This document shows positions 24,195-36,069 of a stretch of DNA of 64,000 bases, piece after piece (positions within the stretch are counted from its first letter, which is position 1; each line of letters begins with the position of its first letter). Source of the stretch: Chamaelirium japonicum. Lineage: Eukaryota; Streptophyta; Magnoliopsida; Liliales; Melanthiaceae. Below the pieces are notes generated by a model, which was not told the origin of the DNA, did not search any database, and worked only from the letters and a program-made list of their open reading frames with translations. Made by a program: the position numbers and the translations under genes. Location: contig OX393551.1 of NCBI GenBank assembly GCA_947650365.1, forward strand, positions 90,680,697 through 90,744,696. The letters run 5' to 3'.

Positions 24195-24922
24195 GCAAGT
24201 GAAAGACAGATGAATCGGGCCGCAGTTAATACTTGAGCGCGCCCAACGAGGCGACACGCCGATAATTGAAGCGACAGCTTGCCGTTCTCTAATCAGGCAG
24301 TGCCACGTGGACCACGCGTGGAAAAAGCTGCGCCGGCGCCGACACAATTATTTACTGACAAGAGAGGAACAAATGAGGAAGAGACACGTGTCTCGCGCCG
24401 ATCGGGATCTCATGATGAGATTCATTGTATCAATATCGAGCCTCGCGCCGCATTTAAGGTGAAGCTACCGTTGGAGATTTGGTGCGATACCCAAGTCACA
24501 AGACCGCTCGCGGCTGGTGCCCGCAGCTCGCCCGATGCAGACCCTGACCGCGTGTGACAAGCTCGCACCGGAAGGAGATCGCTCGTGGCTGATGCTCCCG
24601 GCCCACCCAGCGTTTGTGAAATACTGGGAGTCAAAACTCTCGACGCAGATCGCTCACAGCTGGTGCCCGCAGCTCGCCCGATGCAGACCCTGACTGCGTG
24701 TGACAAGCTCGCACCGGAAGGAGATCGCTCGTGGCTGATGCTCCCGGCCCGCCCAGCATTTGTGAAGTACTGAGTCAAAGCTCTCGACGCAGACCCCCGT
24801 GGCTACTATCTCCGTCCCGCCAGGAAACTGTTGCAGCAGACATTGATATCAGGCACATTACAAGGGATAGGAGCTCGCTAAGACTCCTGAGCAAGCGTCA
24901 AGTTTCCTCGATCACTCCCTCA
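24195..24922. other. Non-coding region between antisense promoter and E1 3' LTR
   Basis: No gene seen. It holds possible upstream sequence of the antisense promoter, including CACGTG-containing ACACGTG near 24384 and CCACGTGG near 24303 (G-box-like cores), and the 146 bp duplication described separately. Confidence 0.6.
24508..24799. repeat. 146 bp tandem duplication (E1)
   Basis: CTGGTGCCCGCAGCTCGCCC occurs at 24514 and 24660, and the following sequence (GCAGACCCTGAC, ACAAGCTCGCACCGG, GATCGCTCGTGGCTG) repeats in order with few changes, giving two copies 146 bp apart. Confidence 0.9.
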
Positions 24923-24930
24923 GGAGGGGG
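24923..24930 (+). promoter_or_regulatory. Polypurine tract of E1
   Basis: GGAGGGGG followed by TAA directly before the TG of the 3' LTR, the expected primer for plus-strand DNA synthesis. E2 has the same GGAGGGGGTAA. Confidence 0.85.
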
Positions 24931-24933
24931 TAA

Positions 24934-26006
24934 TGTTGGGGGTAGCTGAAATTCGCACAGGAGTTCGCCCTCACCCCCGTGTTCACCAGATCATCTTGGC
25001 AGGGAGCGAGATCCACATTGGGCTGAAGGGGCCCAAGGCAAAGAGCTCGCCAAGCTCGTTAAGGAGCTCGCCTGGGCTCTCCAGGAGCTCGCCCAAGCTC
25101 GGTCAGGAGCTCGCCTAGGCTCTACCGGGAGCTCGCCCAAGTTCGCTCAGGAGCTCGCCCTCTCAGCCCGGAAGGAGCTCGCCACCGAATGGAGCTGGAT
25201 GGACACCTTGTATCTGAGTGCAGCTCGCCCCTCCCAGACCCCCAGGAGCTCGCCCAAATTCAGAAAATGGCTTAGACAAAGAGCGCGAAGGAGCTCGCCC
25301 AAGCCCTTTCAGGAGATCACCACGCTCGTTCAGGAGCTCGCCCAGGCTCTTTCGGGAGCTCGCCAAATCTAGCTCAGGAGCTCGCTTAGCTCGCTCCAGA
25401 GCTCGCCTAAGCTCGCCCCGACCCCTGTTTATCGAAGAAGTTGCTCCCGCGAGGTCCGACTCTTGATAAATATGGACGAAAGGACGGAGCAGTGCCGGGC
25501 GAGCTCGCCTTTGCTTCCTCCCTGAGATCGCCCAGACTTGAACATTCCAGAATAGCCACCTGGCCGCGACAGGAAAGATACTCTCCCCCACTAGAATCGC
25601 CTGGCAGGCTTGACGACAGGATGTCAGGGCACGAGTACCAAGGACTGTCAGAGCGCGAGTACCAAGGACTGTCAGAGCGTGAGTACCAAGGACTGTCAGG
25701 GCGCGAGTACCAAGGACGGTCAAGCCCACGCGAGCCAGATGATGGGGGTCTAGAAGGCTCTGGAAGAATCTCCGCATGTCGGGCCACGGTAAGCCGCCTA
25801 TTGCTATAAATGCCCCCCCCCCAGGCTCCATAGTACAGGTTCGAATCCCATTTCCCTACCACTTTGGTATACAACAGCTCGCCGTTGTGCTACCGGAACT
25901 GACTTGAGCGTCGGAGGGTCTGCGCTCCGAAGGGAGCCAGCCGTTCTCACGTTCTCTTCTTTGTCTTGCAGGTGGCTCGCAAGGACCAGCGATAATCCCC
26001 CGAACA
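24934..26006 (+). repeat. E1 3' LTR
   Basis: 1073 bp, TG to CA, matching 13063-14133 with about 25 substitutions by eye plus a change in a C run. It carries its own TATAAAT at 25805-25811 and the four 24 bp units. Confidence 0.95.
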
Positions 26007-26011
26007 GTATG
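26007..26011. other. Right target-site duplication of E1 (GTATG)
   Basis: GTATG directly after the CA of the 3' LTR, the same five bases as at 13058-13062, continuing into satellite units. Confidence 0.93.
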
Positions 26012-29000
26012 AATGAATTAGAATGGATACGTGCGAATGAATTAGAATTGATCGTACTAATGAATTAGAATAGATTGTGCGAATGAATTAGAATGGATCG
26101 TACGAATGAATTGGAATGGATACATTCGTGCGAATGAATTAGAATGGATCGTACGAATGAAATAGAATGGATCGTGCGAATGAATTAGAATGGATCGTAC
26201 GAATGACTTAGAATGGATAGTTCGAATGAATTAGAATAGATTGTGCGAATGAATTAGAATGGATCGTACGAATGAATTAGAACGGATTCATTCATGCGAA
26301 TGAATTAGAATGGATCGTATGAGTGTGAATGAATTAGAATGGATTGTGCGAATGAATTAGAATGGATCGTACGAATGAATTAGAATGGATCGTACGAATG
26401 AATTAGAATGGATACATTCGTGCAAAAGAATTAGAATGGATTGTATGAATGAATTAGAATGGATCGTGCGAATGAATTAGAATGGATCGTGTGAATGAAT
26501 TAGAATGGATCGTACGAATGAATTAGAATGGATCGTGCGAATGAATTAGAATATAGATCGTACGAATGAATTAGAATGGATCGTACGAATGAATTCGAAT
26601 GTATCCTTTCTAATTCATTCGTACGATCCATTCTAATTCATTCGTACGATCCTTTCTAATTCCTTCGTACGAATGAATTAGAATGGATTGTATGAATGAA
26701 TTAGAATAGATCGTACGATCCATTCTAATTCATTCATACGATCCATTCTAATTCATTCGCACAATCTATTCTAATTCATTCGTACGATCTAAATTCTAAT
26801 TCATTCGCACGATCCATTCTAATTCATTCATACGATCCATTCTAATTTATTCGCACGATCCATTCTAATTCATTCGTACGATCCATTCTAATTGATTCGC
26901 ACAATCTATTCTAATTCACTCAAACGATCCATTCTATTTCATTCGTACGATCCATTCTAATTCATTCGCACGAATGTATCCATTCCAATTCATTCGTACG
27001 ATCCATTCTAATTCATTCGCATAATCTATTCTAATTCATTCGTACGATCAATTCTAATTCATTCGCACGTATCCATTCTAATTCATTCATACGATCCATT
27101 CTATTTCATTCGTACGATCCATTCTTACTCATTCGTACGATCCATTCTAATTCATTCGTACGATCCATTCTAATTCATTCGTACGATCCATTCTAATTCA
27201 TTCGCACAATCTATACGTTCCATTCTAATTCATTCGTAAGATCCATTCTAATTCATTCGCACGATCCGAATGAATTAGAATGGATCGTACGAATGAATTA
27301 GAATTGATCGTATGAATGAATTAGAGTGGATCATATGAATGAATTAGAATGGATCTTATGAATGAATTAGAATGGATCGTGCGAATGAATTAGAATGGAT
27401 CGTGCGAATGAATTAGAATGGATCGTACGAATAAATTAGAATGGGTCTTACGAATGAATTAGAATGGATACACTATCCAGATCCATTCTAATTCATTCGC
27501 ACAATCTATTCTAATTCATTCGTAGGATCCATTCTAATTCATTACTACGATCCATTCTAATTCATTCATACGATCCATTCTAATTCATTTGCACGAAGGT
27601 ATCAATTCTAATTCATTCGTACTATCCATTCTAATTCCTTCGTACGATCCATTCTAATTCCTTTGTACGATCCATTCTAATTCATTCGTACGATCCATTC
27701 TAATTCATTCGTACGATCCATTCTAATTCCTTCGTATGATCCATTCTAATTCATTCGTACGGTATGATTCTTTCTAATTCTTTCGTACGATTCATTCTAA
27801 TTCAATCCATTCTAATTCATTCGTACGATCCATTCGTGCTCATTCGTACGATCCATTCTAATTCATTCATACGATTCATTCTAATTCAATCCATTCTAAT
27901 TTATTCGTACGATCCATTCGCGCTCATCGTATGCATGAATTAGAATGGATCGTATGAATGAATTAGATTGGATCGTATAAATGAATTAGAATGGATCGTA
28001 CGAATGAATTAGAATGGATTGTACGAATGAATTAGAATGGATTGAATTAGAATGAATCGTACGAATGAATTAGAATGGATCGTGCGAATGAATTAGAATA
28101 TGGATCGTACGAAGGAAGTAGAATGGATCGTACGAATGAATTCGAATGTATCCTTTCTAATTCATTCGTACGATCCATTCTAATTCATTCGTACGATCCA
28201 TTCTAATTCATTCGTACGATCCATTCTAACTAATTCGCACGATCCATTCTAATTCATTCGCACGATCCTACGAATGAATTAGAATAGATTGTGCGAATGA
28301 ATTAGAAATGATCTGGATCGTGTATCCATTCTAATTCATTCGTACGACCCATTCTAATTCATTCATACGATCCATTCTAATTCATTCGCATGATCCATTC
28401 TAATTCATTCGCACGATCCATTCTAATTCATTCATACGATCCATTCTAATTCATTCGCACAATCTATTCTAATTCATTCGTACGATCAATTCTAATTCAT
28501 TAGCATGATCCATTCTAATTCATTCGTGCTATCCATTCTAATTCCTTCGTACGATCCATTCTAATTCCTTCGTATCCATTCTAATTCACTCATACGATCC
28601 ATTCTAATTCATTCATACGATCCATTCTAATTCATTCGCATGAATGAATTAGAATGGATCGTGCGAATGAATTAGAATGGATCGTACGAATGAAATAGAA
28701 TGGATTGTACGAATGAGATAGAATGGATCGTACGAATGAATTAGAATGGATACATTCATGCGAATGAATTAGAATGGATCATACGAATGAATTAGAATGG
28801 ATTCATTCGTGCGAATGAATTAGAATGGATCGTACGAATGAGTAAGAATGGATCGTACGAATGAATTAGAATGGATTGAATTAGAATGAATCGTACGAAT
28901 GAATTAGAATGGATCGTACGAATGAATTAAAATGGATTGAATTAGAATGAATCGTACGAATGAATTAGAATGAATCATACCGTACGAATAAATTAGAATG

Positions 29001-32000
29001 GATCATACGAAGGAATTAGAATGGATCGTACGAATGAAATAGAATGGATCGTACGAATGAATTAGAATTGATCGTACGAAGGAATTAGAATGGATCGTAC
29101 GAAGGAATTAGAATGGATAGTACGAATGAATTAGAATGGATACCTTCGTGCAAATGAATTAGAATGGATCGTACGAATGAGTAAGAATGGATCGTAAGAA
29201 TGAAATAGAATGGATCGTATGAATGAATTAGAATGGGTCGTGTGAATGAATTAGAATCGATCGTTCGAATGAATTAGAATAGATTGTGCGAATGAATTAG
29301 AATTGATCGTACGAATGAATTAGAATGGATCGTGCGAATAAATTAGAATGGATCGTATGAATGAATTAGAATGGATCGTGCGAATGAATTAGAATATGGA
29401 TCGTACGAAGGAATTAGAATGGATCATATGAATGAATTCGAATGTATCCTTTCTAATTCATTCGTACGATCCATTCTAATTCCTTCGTACGATCCATTCT
29501 AATTCATTCGTACGATCAATTCTAATTCATTCGCACGATCCATTCTAATTCATTCGTACGATCTAATCTAATTCATTCGTTCTATCCATTGTAATTCCTT
29601 CGTACGATCCATTCTAATTTCTTCGTACGATCCATTCTAATTCATTCGTACGATCCATTCTAATTCCTTCGTATGATCAATTCTAATTCATTCGTACGGT
29701 ATGATTCATTATAATTCATTCGTACGATTCATTCTAATTCAATCCATTCTAATTCATTCGTACGATCCATTCTAATTCATTCGTACGATCCATTCTAATT
29801 CATTCGTACGATTCATTATAATTCAATCCATTCTAATTCATTCGTACGATCCATTCTTACTCATTCGTACGATCCATTCTAATTCATTCGCACGAAAGAA
29901 TCCATTCTAATTCATTCGTACTATCCATTCTAATTCCTTCGTACGATCCATTCTAATTCCTTCGTACGATCCATTCTAATTCATTCGTACGATCCATTCT
30001 AATTCCTTCATATGATACATTCTAATTCATTCGTACGGTATGATTCATTCTAATTCATTCGTACGATTCATTTTAATTCAATCCATTCTAATTCATTCGT
30101 ACAAATGAATTTGAATGGATCGTGCGAATGAATTAGAATGGATCGTGCGAATGAATTAGAATGGATCGTACGAATGAATTAGAATGGATCGTATGAATGA
30201 ATTAGATTGGATCGTATTAATGAATTAGAATGGATCGTGCGAATGAATTAGAATGGATCGTACGAATGAATTAGAATGGATCGTTTGAATGAATTAGAAT
30301 GGATCGTACTTATGAATTAGAATGGGTCATACGAATGAAATAGAATGGATCGTACGAAGGAATTAGAAAGGATCGTACAAACGAATTAGAATGGATCGTA
30401 TGAATGAAATAGAATCGATCGTACGAATGAATTAGAATGGATCGTATGAATGAATTAGATTGGATCATATGAATGAATTAGAATGGATTGTACGAATGAA
30501 ATAGATTAGATCGTACGAATGAATTAGAATGGATCGTGCGAATGAATTAGAATGGGTCGTACGAATGAATTAGAATGGATACACGATCCAGATCCATTCT
30601 AATTCATTCGCACAATCTATTATAATTCATTCGTAGGATCCATTCTAATTCATTACTACGATCCATTCTAATTCATTCATACGATCCATTCTAATTCATT
30701 CGTACGATCCATTCTAATTCATTCGCACGATCCATTCTAATTCATTCATACGATCCATTCTAATTCATTCGTACGATCTATTATATTTCATTCGTACAAT
30801 CCATTCTTACTCAATCGTATGATCCATTCTAATCCATTCACACAATCTATTCTAATTCATTCATACGATCCATTCTATTTCATTCTTACGATCCATTCTA
30901 ATTCATTCGCACGATCCATTCTAATTCATTCATACGATCCATTCTAATTCATTCGTACGATCCATTCTAATTCATTCGTACGATCCATTCTAATTCATTC
31001 GTACGATCTATTCTATTTCATTCGTACAATCCATTCTAATTCATTCATACGATCCAATCTAATTCATTCATACGATCCATTCTAATTCATTCGTACGATC
31101 TATTCTATTTCATTCATACGATCCATTCTAATTCGTTTGTACGATCCTTTCTAATTCCTTCATATGATCCATTCTATTTCATTCGTATAACCCATTCTAA
31201 TTCATAAGTACGATCCATTCTAATTCATTCGTACGATCCATTCTAATTCATTCGCACGATCCATTCTAATTCATTCATACGATCCAATCTAATTCATTCA
31301 TACGATCCATTCTAATTCATTCGCTTGAATGTATCCATTCTAATTCATTCGCACGATCCATTCTAATTCATTCATACGATCCATTCTATTTCATTCGTAC
31401 GATCCATTCTTACTCATTCGTACGATCCATTCTAATTCATTTGCACGAAGGTATCCATTCTAATTCATTCGTACTATCCATTCTAATTCCTTCGTACGAT
31501 CCATTCTAATTCCTTCGTACGATCCATTCTAATTCATTCGTACGATCCATTCTAATTCATTCGTACGATCCATTCTAATTCCTTCGTATGATCCGTTATA
31601 ATTCATTCGTACGGTATGATTCATTCTAATTCATTCGTACGATTCACTCTAATTCAATCCATTCTAATTCATTCGTACGATCCATTCTAATTGATTCGTA
31701 CGATCCATTCTAATTCATTCGTACGATTCATTCTAATTCAATCCATTCTAATTCATTCGTACGATCCATTCCTACTCATTCGTACGATCCATTCTAATTC
31801 ATTCGCACGAATGAATCCATTCTAATTCATTCGTATGATCCATTCTAATTCATTCGCATGAATGTATCCATTCTAATTCATTCGTACGATCCATTCTATC
31901 TCATTCGTACAATCCATTCTATTTCATTCGTACGATCCATTCTAATTCATTCACACGATCCATTCTAATTCATTCGCATGATCCATTCTAATTCATTCGT

Positions 32001-32823
32001 ACGATCGATTCTAATTCATTCATACGATCCATTCTAATTCATTCGCACGAATGTATCCATTCTAATTCATTCGTACGATCCATTCTAATTCATTTGTACG
32101 ATCCATTCTTACTCATTCGTACGATCCATTCCAATTCATTCATACGATCCAATCTAATTCATTCATACGATCCATTGTAATTCATTCGCACAATCTATTC
32201 TAATTCATTCATACGATCCATTCTAATTTATTCGCACGATCCATTCTAATTCATTCATACGATCCATTCTAATTCATTCATATGATCCATTCTAATTCAT
32301 TCGCACGATCCATTCTTACTCATTCGTACGATCCATTCTAATTCATTCGTACTATCCATTCTAATTCATTCATACGGTCCATTCTATTTCATTCGTACGA
32401 TCCATTCTTACTAATTCGTACGATCCATTCTAATTCATTTGCACGAAGGTATCCATTCTAATTCATTCGTACTATCCAGTCTAATTCCTTCGTACGATCC
32501 ATATTCCAATTCATTCGTACGATCCATTCTAATTCATTCGCACAATCTATTCTAATTCATTCGTACGATCAATTCTAATTCATTAGCATGATCCATTCTA
32601 ATTCATTCGTACGATCTATTCTATTTCATTCGTACAATCCATTCTTACTCAATCGTATGATCCATTCTAATCCATTCGCACAATCTATTCTAATTCATTC
32701 GTACGATCCATTCTATTTCATTCGTACGATCCATTCTAATTCATACGATCCATTCTATTTCATTCATACGACCCATTTTAATTCATTCGCACGATCCATT
32801 CTAATTCATTCATACGATCCATT

Positions 32824-32828
32824 CTAAT
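32824..32828. other. Left target-site duplication of E2 (CTAAT)
   Basis: CTAAT, inside a satellite unit, directly precedes the 5' LTR and recurs at 46587-46591. Confidence 0.93.
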
Positions 32829-33419
32829 TGTGGGTGCAAATTTTGGCATAAATCTACCACGGGACCCACCGGCTCTGCTTGGTGGGCCCACGAGGACTAC
32901 AGCGGGACCCACCAGCCCTGCCTGGTGGACCCCCGAAGACAACCGCAGGGCCCGCAACTTTACCTGGAGGATCCCCAGATACTGCAGCAGAAACCGCCAT
33001 TCGCCATCCAGAATGCCTATAAATAGCATAGCCTTTGAATGTAAATGGATCGAATTCTCAGTTCTAAAAACCAGAGCTCTAAGATTTTCAACTTCTGATC
33101 TACCATCTCTCTTCGATCTTCTTCTCTCTTTCGAAGAGATCAGGGAGCTTTCAGTGATACTCGGCCTGTCGAGGTTACTTCAGCATAAGTGTTAGTAAAT
33201 TCGGGTTGCTCCCTATAGCACGGAGACGTAGGCTTCGGCCGAACTCCGAGATCACTTCTCTTGTGTCAAAATCTCTCTCTCTGATTGCTTTTCTGTTTAC
33301 ATATCAAAAAAGCAACAACTTCAACCAACCGATCGACCAACGATCTTCGACATTAACTTCGACTCCAATTGACTGGTGCTGCGAAGGTCTTCGGGTCGGC
33401 ACGAAGATTTTCCCCCACA
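32829..33419 (+). repeat. E2 5' LTR
   Basis: 591 bp, starting TGTGGGTG and ending CCCACA, with TATAAATA at 33018-33025. It has short CT-rich tracts after the TATA box and no coding sequence that I support. Confidence 0.96.
33018..33025 (+). promoter_or_regulatory. TATA box of E2 5' LTR
   Basis: TATAAATA about 190 bp into the LTR; the copy in the 3' LTR is at 46185-46192. Confidence 0.75.
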
Positions 33420-33422
33420 GTT

Positions 33423-33439
33423 TGGCGCCGTCTGTGGGA
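33423..33439 (+). promoter_or_regulatory. Primer binding site of E2
   Basis: TGGCGCCGTCTGTGGGA starts 3 nt after the LTR and is identical to the E1 and E3 sites. Confidence 0.8.
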
Positions 33440-33594
33440 TCCGAGCGAGAAGCTGTGTTCTCTCTCTCTACTTCGACTACCAGTTCTCTCTCTCTACTTC
33501 GACTACCAGATCAATAGCCAAACTTTCTCGCCCCCTCGGTTGATCAGACAATTGATCGGACGTCGGCAATCTCGTTGTACCCTTCGCACTCTGA

Positions 33595-36063
33595 ATGGCG
33601 AGAACCAAACACCAGGGCCAACCAGAAGGAAGTAACACTCAACATCAACCTCGTCCTGAGACTCGTTCAATGAGTCAAAGGCTCAATTTCGGGCAGCCCC
33701 TTGCTGTCCCCGAGATGGGGGTTCATTCAGGAAGCGGGAGATCAGTCGATCAACCGATCGCCCCTCATCCTCATCAATCAATTGGGCAGACTGTCCCTGC
33801 TCCTGCTGAAGATCCTCCATCGACTTACCAGATCTCTGCAATCGATTTCCAACTACTCCAATTGGCGAAGCAAAACGCCACCCTCACTGCTGAGAGGGAT
33901 GCTCTGAAGAAGGCAGCTTCCGAAGCTGGAATTGCTATTCCGATCCCCTCCGCAAATGAGAGGGTTGATCCTCCTCGACATTCAATTTACTCCGAACAAC
34001 GGAGGTCAATGGGCACTGATGCTCTCGAGAGGATTCGACGCGACCCAACTCCCTCTGCTGCTCCTTGGAAGCAGAGTGTCTGGGATCGTCTTGAAGATGA
34101 GTCCTCCCAATCTTCATCTGGTCGTAACTGCGACAAAAGAGCACCATCGAAGCTCAACCTGCCAAGGAAGCACCAAATGAAAGGCGCTCCTTCAAAGAGT
34201 AGAGTCTCCCCTTCCATTCCACTCCAACGTGGACTTGGATCGGACCTTCGACATCGACTTCGACCGGCAAACACTCCAATGCCAGAACAAGACCTTGCGA
34301 TCTTGCCTCTTGACCCACCTCTAGGTCGAGGACATGGTCGTAGGGATGGCTACTCTTCTGCCGGGCCACTTCATCGAAGCCTCTTCGAATCAGCATTTCC
34401 AAGAGGATGGAGAACTCCTACCCTCCCCAAATTCAACTGCGTCCGAGGAGATCCAAGCCTCCATATACTTGCCTTCAAGCAAGCTCTAACGCCACACGAA
34501 GAGGAAAACAACGTGCTCTACCGCACCTTCGCGGGAAGTCTCGACGAGCCTTCACTCGACTGGTATCACAATCTCCGAGCTGGGTCCATTACCCAGTTCG
34601 GTGTTTTGGCTAACCTCTTTGTGCAGCATTACCAGCTCAACCTGAAACCCGAGAAGAAGCTCGACTCTCTATATCGACTAAGGATGGGTGCAGATGAGAC
34701 TCTCCGCAGCTTCACGAGGAGGTTTCGCAACGAGCATGCTGCTCTCTCTGGAAGGCATCTGGATGATGAAGCCATCATGTTGGCTTTCCAGAACGCTCTC
34801 CGCTTCGATCTACACATCTACAACGACTTCATCCGCAATCCCCCTCCTTCTCTGGGCGCTATGTTCGATCGAATTCAGAGGGAGATTGAGGTGGAAGACG
34901 ATCAAGTCGCTCGAAAAGGGCGAGAAACTAAGAGAAGGCCTGCTGAAAGAGAAGCACCTAAATATGCTGCAAAGGCTCACAACACTGAAGCAGCAGCCCC
35001 TCCGGCCAACAAAAGATCAAAGAATGATAGGCGTCGATCTCCAACGAAGACCACTTTCACCGAGTGGAACATGCCAGTCGAGCAGATACTCGACCGTATT
35101 CAACACGACGAGTATCTTCGGAGGCCCAATCCTCTTCAACCAAATTCCAAATTCACAGCAGACAAAACAGTCTACTGTGAATTCCATCGAAGTCACGGCC
35201 ATTCCACCGATCGGTGTTTTCGGCTGAAATTCCATCTTGAAGACTTGCTACGAGAAGGCCACCTTCAAGAATTCGTCAACAATGGGCACGATCAACGTCG
35301 AACCTCTGCCAAGGGGAAAGAAGTGTGTTGGATACATCAAATCTCTTCCAACCGGCAACCAATTTCTGTGAATGCCAATGTCTTTGGCATTCATGGAACC
35401 TTGCACAATCAAGCTTTGACCGGGAAGGAAGTCGATCGGCAGGTTCGACGCATCTTCCATGTTCGATCTACTGCAAACAAAGTAGATACCTGGATCGAGA
35501 AGCCCATCGAAGGTCTGGCTTGGCCATCCATAGTCTTCAACGACACCGATCTTCAAGGAGTCCATACTCCACATCGAGACCCTCTGGTCTTGAAACTCAT
35601 TATCGACGGCAGCACTGTCAACCGGATCCTCATCGACACCGGAAGCTCCATTGACATTATGTTCTCAGACTGTTTCAAACGTCTGGGACATAAGTATCAA
35701 AGCCTCGACGTCGTCCCGACTGTGATCACCGGCTTCAATGGTGAACAAAGCATCACAGTGGGCGAATCCAGATTTACTATCGACCTCAGCCGAGAGACTC
35801 GAGTCTCGGTGAGGTTTGCAATCGTCGAAGGAATGTCTAGCTACAACGCCATTCTTGGGCGACCATTCCTCCATCAGATCAATGCCATCTCCTCCTCTTA
35901 CCATCAACTACTCAAGTTTGCAACTGGAGAAGGCATCGTCTGCATTCGAGGCGATCAACAAGCTGGAAGATCTTGTGAAGCTGCTGCTGCTAAAACAGAT
36001 CGAAAGATTAACATTGCTCCTCCAAAGCGGCCACGAGATGAAGCTGGTCCCTCTTCTAAATAG
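33595..36063 (+). CDS. gag-pro: E2 gag-protease polyprotein
   Basis: 822 residues from the ATG at 33595, the first good start after a 175 nt leader. It has a hydrophilic N-terminus with a possible short coiled coil (LLQLAKQNATLTAERDALKK), a retrotransposon Gag domain around residues 280-430 (FNCVRGDPSLHILAFKQAL onward), a C-x2-H-x4-H-x4-C knuckle (CEFHRSHGHSTDRC) near residue 528, and an aspartic protease with DTGS near residue 682 and NAILGRPFL near residue 753. The frame is intact and ends in TAG at 36061-36063, after which the same frame stays open into pol. Confidence 0.94.
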   Translation: MARTKHQGQPEGSNTQHQPRPETRSMSQRLNFGQPLAVPEMGVHSGSGRSVDQPIAPHPHQSIGQTVPAPAEDPPSTYQISAIDFQLLQLAKQNATLTAERDALKKAASEAGIAIPIPSANERVDPPRHSIYSEQRRSMGTDALERIRRDPTPSAAPWKQSVWDRLEDESSQSSSGRNCDKRAPSKLNLPRKHQMKGAPSKSRVSPSIPLQRGLGSDLRHRLRPANTPMPEQDLAILPLDPPLGRGHGRRDGYSSAGPLHRSLFESAFPRGWRTPTLPKFNCVRGDPSLHILAFKQALTPHEEENNVLYRTFAGSLDEPSLDWYHNLRAGSITQFGVLANLFVQHYQLNLKPEKKLDSLYRLRMGADETLRSFTRRFRNEHAALSGRHLDDEAIMLAFQNALRFDLHIYNDFIRNPPPSLGAMFDRIQREIEVEDDQVARKGRETKRRPAEREAPKYAAKAHNTEAAAPPANKRSKNDRRRSPTKTTFTEWNMPVEQILDRIQHDEYLRRPNPLQPNSKFTADKTVYCEFHRSHGHSTDRCFRLKFHLEDLLREGHLQEFVNNGHDQRRTSAKGKEVCWIHQISSNRQPISVNANVFGIHGTLHNQALTGKEVDRQVRRIFHVRSTANKVDTWIEKPIEGLAWPSIVFNDTDLQGVHTPHRDPLVLKLIIDGSTVNRILIDTGSSIDIMFSDCFKRLGHKYQSLDVVPTVITGFNGEQSITVGESRFTIDLSRETRVSVRFAIVEGMSSYNAILGRPFLHQINAISSSYHQLLKFATGEGIVCIRGDQQAGRSCEAAAAKTDRKINIAPPKRPRDEAGPSSK

Positions 36064-36069
36064 CAATCA
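36061..36069 (+). promoter_or_regulatory. Predicted UAG readthrough signal between gag-pro and pol (E2)
   Basis: TAG followed by CAATCA, again CAR-YYA. The frame runs open from 36064 to the RT with no other stop. E2 is a different family from E1 and the flanking sequence does not match, so the hexamer is likely kept by selection. Confidence 0.75.

Larger units (their letters stand above)
13063..26006 (+). mobile_element. E1: complete Ty3/gypsy (Tat-like) LTR retrotransposon
   Basis: A 12.9 kb element with two LTRs that start TGTTGGGG and end CGAACA, a 5 bp target-site duplication, a primer site 2 nt after the 5' LTR and a purine tract before the 3' LTR. Inside are gag-protease, RT-RNaseH-integrase, a 78 bp tandem repeat, an antisense spliced gene and a non-coding region. 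The LTRs differ by roughly 25 substitutions by eye (about 97.7% identity), which at the 1.3e-8 rate often used for grass LTRs would be about 0.9 million years. The order PR-RT-RH-IN, the lack of a chromodomain and the antisense gene point to the Tat lineage. One nonsense codon in pol probably makes this copy non-autonomous. Confidence 0.95.
26007..32828. repeat. Satellite array B, same 23 bp family
   Basis: The array continues where E1 broke it, again as alternating blocks. Switches by eye are near 26602, 26668, 26713, 27268, 27477, 27927, 28147, 28270, 28320, 28640, 29442, 30108 and 30588; the last block (about 30588-32828) is in forward orientation. It holds no gene that I can support. Confidence 0.96.
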
